Part shown: positions 16,994 through 24,616 of the stretch, piece by piece
How the letters are laid out: each line of letters opens with the position of its first letter
Position numbering within the stretch: position 1 is the stretch's first letter
Source: JBBSBL01 sp963735885
GTDB taxonomy: Bacteria; Actinomycetota; Thermoleophilia; Solirubrobacterales; Solirubrobacteraceae
Length of the DNA stretch: 64,000 bases
Direction of reading: 5' to 3'
NCBI GenBank assembly: GCA_963735885.1
Contig: CAVTMP010000004.1
Location: forward strand, 434,001-498,000
The notes under the pieces: generated by a model
What the model was told of the DNA's origin: nothing
The model's database searches: none
Seen by the model: the letters and a program-made list of their open reading frames with translations, nothing else
Program-made: the position numbers and the translations under genes

Positions 16994-17067
16994 TGGCCCG
17001 ACCTGGACTCGAACCAGGGTCCGACGGATTATGAGTCCGCTGCTCTGACCAGCTGAGCTACCGGGCC
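16994..17067 (-). tRNA. tRNA-Met (CAT anticodon)
   Basis: 74-nt cloverleaf on the minus strand. The acceptor 5' GGCCCGG pairs with TCGGGCC plus discriminator A. The D-arm contains AGCTCAGCTGGTCAGAGC, the anticodon arm GCGGA-CTCATAA-TCCGT gives anticodon CAT, and the T-arm is CCTGG-TTCGAGT-CCAGG. CCA is not encoded. Elongator Met is most likely; tRNA-Ile with lysidine-modified CAT cannot be excluded from sequence. It is the attachment target of the 12.5-17.0 kb element, and its 3' part may come from the element. Confidence 0.93.
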
Positions 17068-17160
17068 GCGGCGCATTGTCGCCCAGGTCGGGCGCCCGCG
17101 GCGGCGCGGCACGACGACGGGCGCCGACCCGCGGACGGTCGCGGTTGCCATCATCGCGGC

Positions 17161-17517
17161 GTGACCCGCGCCCGCCTGCGTCGCGCCTGCCTCGCGCTCC
17201 CCGGCGCCGAGGAGGGCTTCCCGTTCGGTCCCGAGGTCGCGGTGTTCAAGGTCGGCGGTCGGATGTTCGCCTACGTGCCCGCCGACGACCCGCCGCGGGT
17301 CACCGTCAAGTGCGAGCCCGCCCTGGCGCCGGAGCACCGCGCCGCCTGGCCGACCGCCGTGGCGCCCGGCTACCACATGAACAAGCGCCACTGGAACACG
17401 ATCACCTGCGACGGGACGATCCCCGCCGACGTCGTGCGCGCGATGATCGAGGACTCGTGGGACCTCGTCGTCGAGCGACTCCCACGCCGGGTCGCGGCGA
17501 CGCTCAGGGCGGACTGA
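17161..17517 (+). CDS. MmcQ/YjbR family protein
   Basis: 118-residue product matching the MmcQ/YjbR fold: ACLALPGAEEGFPFGPEVAVFKVGGRMFAYV at the N-terminus (shown by ALPGAEEGFPFG and VFKVGGRMFAYV), KCEP in the middle, and PGYHMNKRHWNTI (about 75-87) before a final helix (MIEDSWDLVVERLP). These are small cytoplasmic, double-wing DNA-binding-like proteins of unresolved role. The GTG start at 17161 lies 93 bp from the divergent tRNA-Met. The 3' end overlaps the convergent membrane protein gene by 14 bp. Confidence 0.88.
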   Translation: MTRARLRRACLALPGAEEGFPFGPEVAVFKVGGRMFAYVPADDPPRVTVKCEPALAPEHRAAWPTAVAPGYHMNKRHWNTITCDGTIPADVVRAMIEDSWDLVVERLPRRVAATLRAD

Positions 17518-18313
17518 CGCCGGCGGGCGCCGGCGTCGCGGGCTCCTCGCCGACCGACCGCCCCCGCCACGCGCGCCAGACCACGAGCGCGACGGCCACG
17601 GGGACGGTCGCCGGGAGGTCGTCGCGGACGAGGAACAGCAGGTCCCACACCCCGGCGGCGACGAGGACGACGAGGGCGACCCGCCACGGCCGGTCCCCGC
17701 TCGCCGCGACGAGGCCGCCGAGCACGCCGGCGGCGAACAGGTCCCCGTAGCCCATCGCCGCGTCGCCGAACGCCGCGACCTGGAGCTGGGGGTAGCCGCC
17801 CGGCGCGGTCGCCGCGTTGAGCGTCGCGTTCGGGGCCTGGAGCTGCTGGCCGAACACGAGCGCGGAGTCGAGCAGCGCCATCGCGACGATCCCGACCTCG
17901 AGCCAGCGCGCCGGCGCGGCGGCCGCGAGCAGGCGCCCGAGGGTCACGCAGCTCAGGGCGCTGAGCGCGACGGCGCACCCGTCGCCGAGGAGCGTGCCGT
18001 TCCGCCACCAGGCCACGGCGAGCAGGACGGCGGCCAGGAGCGCGAGCCACGGGCGGGCCCCCCGCATCGCCCAGCCCAGCGCGGCGGCCGCGAGGGGCGG
18101 GATCGCCACGGCGGCGAGCAGGGCGAGCGCGTCGGCCACGACCGCGGACAGCGCGATGGCCGCCACGACGACGCCGAGCGACAGCGGCAGCACGAGCGCC
18201 CACCAGCGCCCGGCGAACCGGGCGAGCCATGCCGGCACGCCGGCGCCGGGCAGCGCGACGACGGCGGCCTGGACGGCGACGAGCACGAGGTCGGAGGGCC
18301 AGAAGTCGAGCAT
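17504..18313 (-). CDS. Polytopic membrane protein with GxGD motif, candidate intramembrane aspartyl protease
   Basis: 269 residues with about eight or nine predicted TM segments and a short Pro-rich cytoplasmic tail. TM segments contain ALLDSALVF (D149) and MGYGDLFAAGVLGG (GYGD, 188-191), followed by DLPATVPVAV (234-238). Spacing and order recall the catalytic Asp, GxGD and PAL motifs of presenilin/signal-peptide-peptidase proteins, including archaeal homologues; the PAL equivalent is degenerate (PATVP). This is my inference; it could be an unrelated transporter-like protein. The MmcQ-like gene overlaps its 3' end by 14 bp. Confidence 0.72.
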   Translation of the reverse strand: MLDFWPSDLVLVAVQAAVVALPGAGVPAWLARFAGRWWALVLPLSLGVVVAAIALSAVVADALALLAAVAIPPLAAAALGWAMRGARPWLALLAAVLLAVAWWRNGTLLGDGCAVALSALSCVTLGRLLAAAAPARWLEVGIVAMALLDSALVFGQQLQAPNATLNAATAPGGYPQLQVAAFGDAAMGYGDLFAAGVLGGLVAASGDRPWRVALVVLVAAGVWDLLFLVRDDLPATVPVAVALVVWRAWRGRSVGEEPATPAPAGVSPP

Positions 18314-18377
18314 CGGCTCAGGTGATTGGATACCGCACCGCGGCCGGACCCTGAATCAGAGCGAGCGGAGGAACGAC

Positions 18378-19100
18378 ATGGCGGAGCGCACGGCGATCGT
18401 GACGGGAGCCTCGAGCGGCATCGGCTTCGCCGTGGCGCGGATGCTCGGCGAGGAGGGCCACGCGCTCACCATCGCCTCCCGCCGGCCGGAGAAGCTCGAC
18501 GCCGCCGCCGAGGCGCTCCGGGGCGAGGGCCTGGAGGTCCACCACCTCGCGGCGAACATGCAGTCCGAGGACGACATCAAGGCCGTGGTCGCGGCCCACC
18601 GGGACCGCTACGGGCGCCTCGACGTGCTCGTCAACAACGCGGGCGTCGGCCTCGGCGCGCCGATCGAGGACTACCCGACCAAGAAGCTCGACATGCAGCT
18701 CGACGTCAACCTCCGCTCGATCGTCCTCTTCTACCGCGAGGCGCTCGACCTCCTCAAGGCGGCGGCCGCCGAGCACCGGCGGGCGCTCGTCGTCAACACC
18801 GCCTCGGTCGCGGGGAAGAGCGGCCAGGGCTGGCTGTCGATCTACTCGGCGACGAAGTTCGGCGTGGTCGGCTTCACCCAGTCGATGAACCGGGAGCTCG
18901 GCGAGCTGGGCATCAAGTCCACGGCGCTGTGCCCGGGCTTCGTCGACACGCCGATGACGGACTTCGTCAAGGAGTCGGTGCCGGCGCACGAGATGATCCA
19001 GCCCTCCGACATCGCCGAGGCCGTGCGGATGCTGCTGCGGGTCTCCCCCGCCTGCGTGATCCCCGAGGTGATCTTCCAGCGACCCGGCGAGGGGCTGTAG
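18378..19100 (+). CDS. Short-chain dehydrogenase/reductase
   Basis: 240-residue classical SDR: cofactor motif TGASSGIG near the N-terminus, NNAG (about 84-87), catalytic Ser in NTASVAG, and YSATK with the Tyr/Lys pair. NAD(P)-dependent oxidoreductase of unknown substrate. ATG 18378 is supported by GCGGAGGAAC eight bases upstream; the same frame runs back to 17817 but is antisense to the membrane protein there. It stands alone, divergent from the gene at 17504-18313. Confidence 0.92.
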   Translation: MAERTAIVTGASSGIGFAVARMLGEEGHALTIASRRPEKLDAAAEALRGEGLEVHHLAANMQSEDDIKAVVAAHRDRYGRLDVLVNNAGVGLGAPIEDYPTKKLDMQLDVNLRSIVLFYREALDLLKAAAAEHRRALVVNTASVAGKSGQGWLSIYSATKFGVVGFTQSMNRELGELGIKSTALCPGFVDTPMTDFVKESVPAHEMIQPSDIAEAVRMLLRVSPACVIPEVIFQRPGEGL

Positions 19101-19164
19101 CGCTCGCCGGAGGACGGTGGGCCCGCGCCGGGAAGGGCAGTGGGCCCGCGCCGCGGAGGGTCCG

Positions 19165-19638
19165 TCAGCCCGACCCGGCCGGCACCCCGCGGCCGGGCTC
19201 ACGCCCGCCGCGGGCGGCGACGCGCGCCGCGGCCGGCGCGGCCTCGAGCGCCTCGAGCGCGCGGGCGCGGGCGTGGCGCCAGCGCAGCGCGCGATGCTCG
19301 GCCACGGCGCCGCCGAGATCGGGCTGGGCGCGCTCCGCGGCGAGGCTCGCCTCGAGGTGCGCGACGAGCGTGGCGACCTCGCGCGGGGTCGCCCGGCGCA
19401 CGCGGCGTCGCGTGCCGGTGAAGCGGTCCCAGGCGCGCGAGAACCCGAGGTTCGCGGTCCGACCCCCGTGGCGGTGCGCCGCGAGCATCGGGCAGACGCC
19501 GCCGCGGCGGTCGGTGTAGTCGCCGGCGACGATCGGGTGGGCTCGCACGCCGGCCAGCATCGCCTCCCTGGTGGCCGCCGGAAGGCGGTCGACCGCGCGA
19601 CGCAGCTCGGCGATGGGCGGTCTCTCGATGCGTGCCAT
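19165..19638 (-). CDS. Conserved-looking hypothetical protein, 157 aa
   Basis: Basic, Arg-rich protein. Residues about 5-75 contain AELRRAVDRLPAATREAMLAG, DYTDRRGGVCPMLAAHRHGG and FSRAWDRFTG, which look conserved in sense (helix, then Cys-Pro, then helix). The second half is a long Ala/Arg/Glu helix and a disordered tail. I do not recognise a named domain and no catalytic motif is evident. It is divergent from the LLM oxidoreductase gene by 95 bp. Confidence 0.65.
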   Translation of the reverse strand: MARIERPPIAELRRAVDRLPAATREAMLAGVRAHPIVAGDYTDRRGGVCPMLAAHRHGGRTANLGFSRAWDRFTGTRRRVRRATPREVATLVAHLEASLAAERAQPDLGGAVAEHRALRWRHARARALEALEAAPAAARVAARGGREPGRGVPAGSG

Positions 19639-19733
19639 AGGCTTGCGCGCTCCTCCGACGGGTGGCGGGCCACAGTACGGCGCGGCCTCGCCGGGGGCAA
19701 CGGATCTCCTGCGCGCGAAAGGGAACTTGCACC

Positions 19734-20774
19734 ATGAAGCTCGGCGTCAACGTCGGCTACTGGGGTCTCGGCCTCACCTCCGAGGAGCAGCTCTCGATCG
19801 TGCAGGAGGCCGAGCGGCTCGGCTACGACTCGGTGTGGGCCGCCGAGGCCTACGGCTCGGATGCGGCCACGGTGCTCGCCTGGCTCGCCGCCGGGACGAC
19901 CCGGATCGGGATCGGCTCGGCCATCTTCCAGATGCCCGCCCGCAGCGCGGCGATGACGGCGATGACCGCCGCGACGCTCGACCAGATCTCCGGCGGGCGG
20001 ATGCGGCTCGGCCTCGGGCCGTCGGGCCCGCAGGTCTCGGAGGGCTGGCACGGCGTGCGCTTCGCCAAGCAGCTCCAGCGCACGCGCGAGTACGTCGCCG
20101 TCGTGCGCCGGGCGCTGGCGCGCGAGCGCCTCGAGTTCCACGGCGAGACGATCGAGCTCCCGCTGCCCGACGGGCCCGGCAAGGCGCTGAAGCTCACGAT
20201 CTCGCCGGTGCAGGAGCAGATCCCGATCTACCTCGCGGCGATCGGGCCCAAGAACGTGACGCTCGTCGGCGAGATCGCCGACGGCTGGCTGCCGATCTTC
20301 TTCTCGCCCGAGAACGTGAGCGAGTTCCGGCCGCTGCTCGAGGCCGGCGCGGCGACGTCGGGCCGCTCGCTCGAGGGCTTCGACATCGCGCCGACGGTCA
20401 ACGTGCTGATCGACGACGACCTCGACCAGGCGCGCGACGCCATGCGCCCGATGATCGCCCTCTACGTCGGCGGCATGGGCTCGCGGGAGAAGAACTTCTA
20501 CAACAACCTCGTGCAGCGCTACGGCTTCGAGGCCGCCGCGAAGGAGATCCAGGACCTCTACCTCGGCGGCGACAAGGAGGCCGCGGCGGCCGCGATCCCC
20601 GGCGAGCTGATCGACCGGGTGACGCTGGTCGGGCCGCGCGACGCGGTGAAGGCGCGCCTGCGGGTCTTCCGCGACGCCGGGGTGGGCACGCTGATCGTCA
20701 GCCCGATGGCGTGGACCGCGGCGGAGCGGCTCGCCCAGCTCCGGCACGTGGCCGAGCTCGTCGAGGAGATCTGA
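19734..20774 (+). CDS. LLM-class F420-dependent oxidoreductase
   Basis: 346 residues with the luciferase-like monooxygenase TIM-barrel pattern: MKLGVNVGYWG at the N-terminus, AERLGYDSVWAAEAYGSD, GSAIFQMPARSAAMTAM, LDQISGGRMRLGLGPSGPQV and PIYLAAIGPKNV. Family members use coenzyme F420, or FMN, to oxidise or reduce diverse substrates, and F420 use fits an actinobacterium. ATG 19734 has AGGGAA ten bases upstream. No operon partner is present. Confidence 0.9.
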   Translation: MKLGVNVGYWGLGLTSEEQLSIVQEAERLGYDSVWAAEAYGSDAATVLAWLAAGTTRIGIGSAIFQMPARSAAMTAMTAATLDQISGGRMRLGLGPSGPQVSEGWHGVRFAKQLQRTREYVAVVRRALARERLEFHGETIELPLPDGPGKALKLTISPVQEQIPIYLAAIGPKNVTLVGEIADGWLPIFFSPENVSEFRPLLEAGAATSGRSLEGFDIAPTVNVLIDDDLDQARDAMRPMIALYVGGMGSREKNFYNNLVQRYGFEAAAKEIQDLYLGGDKEAAAAAIPGELIDRVTLVGPRDAVKARLRVFRDAGVGTLIVSPMAWTAAERLAQLRHVAELVEEI

Positions 20775-20780
20775 GGGCCC

Positions 20781-22686
20781 TCAGGCCGTGACGGCGGCCG
20801 GCGCGCCGGCGCTCACGACCCGCAGCAGGGCGTCGGCCACGCCCGGGTCGAGCTGGGTGCCGGTGACCGCGGCGATCTCGGCCCGGGCCTCCACCGCCGG
20901 GCGGGCCGCGCGCCAGGGTCGGTCGGAGGTGAGGGCCACCCACGTCGAGCAGGCGAGGAGGATCCGCGAGGCCAGCGGGATCGCCTCCCCCCGCAGGCCG
21001 TCCGGATAGCCGCCGCCGTCCGGGCGCTCGTGCTCGTGGCGCACGATGCGCGCCGCCTCGCGGAGGACCGGGAGGTCGGAGAGCACCTCGGCGCCGATCT
21101 CCGGGTGGCGGCGCAGCGCGCTGAGCTGGCGGGCTCCGAGCGGCCCGGGCGTGGCGAGGATGCCGAGCGGCACCCCGAGCAGCCCGATGTCGTGGAAGAG
21201 CGCGGCGAGGTAGAGCGCGCGGAGCCCGGCGGGGTCGAGGCGCAGGTCGCGTCCCACCGCCCACGCCAGCTCGGCGGCGCGCCAGCGCTCCTCGCCCGGC
21301 TCGATCGCCGCCGCCATCTCGTGGACGGCGCCGAGCTCGGCGCCGGACAGGGCGGCGAACGCCGGGGCGCCGTGCAGCGCGCGGGACATCTCGGCGGCGA
21401 CGGCCTCGGCGATGGCGCGATCGCCGCCGCCGAAGCCCCCGGGGCCCCCGCGGGCGGCGAGCAGGCAGGCGCGCGGCCGGCCGGCGACGAGCACCGGCAC
21501 GGTGAGCTGCGCGGCCACCGCGCCGTCGGCGGGAACGGCCTGGCCCCGGAGCGCGGACCCCACGGCCGCGCCTTCGGCGGGCCGCAGCGGCTCGGGCTCG
21601 GTGCCGGTCGCGACAGCGAGCGTGCGCGGGCGGGTCGCCGACCCCGAGCACGAGGACGCGTCCGGCGTCGAGCGCGCCGTGGAGGTGGTCCGCCCCCGCC
21701 TGGGCGATCGTCCGCTCGTCGCGCGCGCCGGCCAGCGCGCGGCTGAGCCCGGCGAGCGCCGCGAAGGTGTCCCGCGGCCGGGGGGCGCCCGGCGGCGCCG
21801 GCGCCGCGCCGGGCTCGACCGCCGCGCCGTGGCGCTTGGCGCGCCGCATCGCCTCGTCGGCCCGGGCGATGAGGTCGTCCGCCGACGCCGCAGGCCGGCC
21901 GAAGGTCGCCCACCCGGCGCTGGCGCCGAGCCGGCCGTCGACGCCCTCGACCCGCACCTGGCCGACGGCCCGCACGAGGCGCTCGGCGACGTCGCGGACC
22001 TCCTCGCCGGCGCTGACCGCGATCACCGCGAACTCATCGCCGCCCTGGCGGCAGCACACGTCCTCGGCGCGCAGCTCCGCGCGAAGGGCCTCGGCCACGC
22101 TCCGCAGCGCCTGGTCGCCCACCTGGTGCCCGAGGGCGTCGTTGATCTCCTTGAAGCCGTCGAGGTCGAGGATCACGAGCGAGAACGGCTCGCCGTGACG
22201 CCGGGCGCGGGCGACCTCGGCGCCGAGCCGCCGCCAGAACATCCGGTAGTTGCCCAGGCCGGTGAGCGGGTCGCTCTCGGCCAGGCGCTTGGCCTCGCTC
22301 TCGCGGCGCAGCAGGAGCGCCCGCTCCGCCTCGAGGTCCCGGATGTAGAAGCGCAGCGGGAGCACCATGAGCGCGAGCCCGGCCAGGAGCAGGAGCCCGC
22401 CGATGATCGCGAACGGCCACGGCGGGTGCTCGACGGGCGGCGAGGCCACCGCCAGCAGGACGGCCCCGGCGAGCAGGAGAACCGCCCCCATCGCGACGGC
22501 GAAGCGGACGCCGGCGGGCATGGCGGCACGGGCGCGCGCCGACTCGGCCGGCGCGATCGCCGCCGCGGCGGGCGCGATCGTGGGCTCGCCCGACGGCACC
22601 CCGGCCATCGCGGACGGGCCGTATGCTCGGCCGTTCCCGGAGGCCGGCGCCGGTGCGTCAGGCGACTCGCTCATGGGGTGCGGCAT
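20781..22686 (-). CDS. Membrane GGDEF protein with degenerate HD-GYP domain (one frameshift)
   Basis: Order: Pro/Ala-rich cytoplasmic N-terminus, two TM helices (about 60-110), GGDEF domain (about 125-290; SDPLTGLGNYRMF, RQGGDEFAVI), a GAF-like stretch, then an HD-GYP-like domain (LFHDIGLLGVPLGIL, HEHERPDGGGYPDGL). The reading frame changes once near 21632 and the halves join cleanly if one base is removed. The GGDEF site is intact, predicting diguanylate cyclase activity. The HD-GYP site lacks the usual Lys (HDIGL), one His of HHE and a later Asp (SRILLACST), so phosphodiesterase activity is doubtful. Divergent from the glycosyltransferase; the start is uncertain. Confidence 0.83.
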
Positions 22687-22713
22687 CCGGCCGCCGGTCC
22701 ACCTTCCTGATCA

Positions 22714-22742
22714 TTGGCAATAGCTCGCTATCCCTATATACC
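22714..22742 (+). promoter_or_regulatory. Possible sigma-70-type promoter of the glycosyltransferase gene
   Basis: The divergent region holds an AT-rich island that is unusual here: TTGGCA (22714-22719), a 17-nt spacer, then TATACC (22737-22742). The start codon follows about 48 nt later. Between the elements, ATAGC-TC-GCTAT forms a small inverted repeat that could be an operator shared with the divergent GGDEF gene. Confidence 0.4.
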
Positions 22743-22789
22743 CGAACCGCGCGCCCGTGTGGGGGCAGCGGTGGGCTCCTGAGCATCGC

Positions 22790-23977
22790 ATGCGCGTCTT
22801 CCTCGGCGCCTTCGGGGACCCCGGCCACGTCTTCCCGATCATCGCGCTGGGCCGCGAGCTCGCCGGGCGGGGTCACGCCGTCACGGTCGAGACGTGGTCC
22901 CGCTGGCGCGAGCACGCGGAGTCGCTCGGGCTGGGCTTCGTCGCGGCGCCGGAGTACCCGGTCTTCCCGACCCGCGAACGCCCGCTCAAGCCCTATCAGG
23001 CCGTGTCGCAGGCCGTGAGCGAGACGCGGCCCCGCCTCGCCGCGGCTCGGCCCGACGTCGTGGTGGCCGACGTCCTCACGCTGGCGCCCGCGCTGGCCGC
23101 GGAGTTGGAGGGCGTGCCGGCCGCGACGCTCGTGCCGCACGTCTACCCGGTCGGCGGGAGCGGGCTGCCCCCGTACTCGCTCGGCGCCCGGCCGCCGCGG
23201 ACGAATGTTGGACGCGCGCTGTGGCGGGGCCTGGACGGCGCGACGAACCGCGGGATCCGCCTCGGCCGGGCGCAGTACGAGGCGCTGCGCGCACGGATCG
23301 GGCTGCCGCCCTCGGGACGGGAGCAGGGCGGGCTCTCGCCGCGGCTCGTGCTCGTCGGGACCTATCCGGAGCTCGAGTACCCGCGCGCCTGGCCCGGCCA
23401 CGTCCACGTCACCGGCCCGCTGCTCTGGGAGCCGCCCTTCGGCGAGGTCGAGCCGCCGCCCGGGGAGGCGCCGCTCGTCCTGGTCGCGCCCTCGACCTCC
23501 CAGGATCCGCGGTCATCGCCTGTTGCGGGCGGCGCTCGGCGGGCTCGGCGGGCTCGACGCCCGCGTCCTCGCCGCCTGGAACCGCCGGCCGATCGACGGG
23601 CCCGCCCGGGTGCCGGCGAACACGCGGCTCGTGGAGTGGATCTCCTACTCGCGGACGATGCCGCGCTGCGCGGTGGTCGTCTGCCACGCCGGCCACGGGA
23701 CGGTGGTGCGGGCGCTCGCACTCCGGGGCGACGGTGGTCGGCGGCACCCGCGGGCGGGGACATGGGCGAGAACGCCGCGCGGCTCGACTGGGCAGGGCTC
23801 GGCGTGCGCCTGCCCTGGCGCCTGACGTGCGCGGCGACGCTGCGCCTGGCGGTCGAGCGGGCGCTCGCGGATCGGGCCATGGCGGGGCGCGTGGCCGAGG
23901 TCGCTGCGAGATCGGCGGCGACGAGCGGCGCGGCACGCGCGGCGGACCTCGTGGAGGGCCTGGCGGCTGACGGTTGA
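22790..23977 (+). CDS. MGT-family (GT1) glycosyltransferase, frameshifted in the C-terminal half
   Basis: GT-B fold UDP-glycosyltransferase of the macrolide/sterol type. The N-terminal domain is intact (MRVFLGAFGDPGHVFPIIA, LAGRGHAVTVET, DVVVADVLTLAPALAAE), followed by the interdomain VTGPLLWEPP. From about 23505 the sense frame changes: NTRLVEWISYSRTMPRCAVVVCHAGHGTVVRALA, with the conserved CHAGHGT donor-binding segment, is in another frame. Sense returns by about 23755 with GGDMGENAARL. At least two single-base indels are needed, and correcting them restores a full domain of about 395 residues, so error is likelier than decay. Acceptor unknown. Confidence 0.82.
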   Translation: MRVFLGAFGDPGHVFPIIALGRELAGRGHAVTVETWSRWREHAESLGLGFVAAPEYPVFPTRERPLKPYQAVSQAVSETRPRLAAARPDVVVADVLTLAPALAAELEGVPAATLVPHVYPVGGSGLPPYSLGARPPRTNVGRALWRGLDGATNRGIRLGRAQYEALRARIGLPPSGREQGGLSPRLVLVGTYPELEYPRAWPGHVHVTGPLLWEPPFGEVEPPPGEAPLVLVAPSTSQDPRSSPVAGGARRARRARRPRPRRLEPPADRRARPGAGEHAARGVDLLLADDAALRGGRLPRRPRDGGAGARTPGRRWSAAPAGGDMGENAARLDWAGLGVRLPWRLTCAATLRLAVERALADRAMAGRVAEVAARSAATSGAARAADLVEGLAADG

Positions 23978-24014
23978 GGGGGCGGCCGGCCCCTTCAGCG
24001 CCGCGGCGGCGTGA

Positions 24015-24088
24015 CTCCGGGGGTGGGACTCGAACCCACAACCTCTCGATTAACAGTCGAGCGCATCTGCCAGTTGAGCTACCCCGGA
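24015..24088 (-). tRNA. tRNA-Asn (GTT anticodon)
   Basis: 74-nt cloverleaf on the minus strand. The acceptor TCCGGGG pairs with CCCCGGA and the discriminator is G, normal for Asn. The anticodon loop CTGTTAA gives GTT, and the T-arm is TGTGG-GTTCGAGT-CCCAC in shape. CCA is not encoded. It sits just downstream of the HNH gene in the same orientation. Confidence 0.95.
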
Positions 24089-24093
24089 TCGCG

Positions 24094-24615
24094 TCACCCC
24101 GGACTGGACGGGGCCGCGCGCCGAAGCGTAGCGATTCCCGCCTCCACCTCGGCGTGGCAGTTCGCGCACAGCAGGACGCACTTGGCGGCCTCCGCCCGGG
24201 CCCGGGCGAGCGACCGCGTCACCCCCTCGTCGGAGAGGCTGAACGCCTTGGTGGCCGGATCGACGTGGTGGAACTGCAGCGCGACCGGGGATCGCGAGTA
24301 GCCGCACATCCGGCAGGCCCCGCCCGCCTCGGCGACGAGCGTCGCCTTGAGCCGCCGACGCCATCGCGTGACCTGCTCGCTGCGGCAGCGCAGGCACCGC
24401 GGGCTACCGCCGTCGCGGCGCCGGATGAACTCGGTGTCGCCGTGGTGTCGACAGGTGGCGATCAGTCGGCCGCCCCCCGCCGCCCGATCCGTCGCATCCC
24501 GTCGTTGCGCCTCGTCCGCGGACCCCACGACCCGAACACTAGTTCGCCTGCCGGACGGAATCGCCCGCCCCGCCGCGGGCATCCCGTCCTGCCCACTTGA
24601 CAAACCGACGTCCAT
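24094..24615 (-). CDS. HNH-type zinc-finger nuclease-like protein
   Basis: 173 residues. A disordered N-terminus precedes CRHHGDTEF with a following CLRC pair, then an HNH module: CRMCGYSR, LQFHHVDP and CANCHAEVE. Two CxxC knuckles around the His-His motif make an HNH endonuclease or a zinc-binding relative. AGGAGG lies five bases before ATG 24615, and the start follows the dnaG stop by 1 bp, so the genes are probably co-transcribed. Genes of this kind are common stand-alone in actinobacteria. No toxin or restriction partner is adjacent. Confidence 0.82.
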   Translation of the reverse strand: MDVGLSSGQDGMPAAGRAIPSGRRTSVRVVGSADEAQRRDATDRAAGGGRLIATCRHHGDTEFIRRRDGGSPRCLRCRSEQVTRWRRRLKATLVAEAGGACRMCGYSRSPVALQFHHVDPATKAFSLSDEGVTRSLARARAEAAKCVLLCANCHAEVEAGIATLRRAAPSSPG

Positions 24616-24616
24616 A

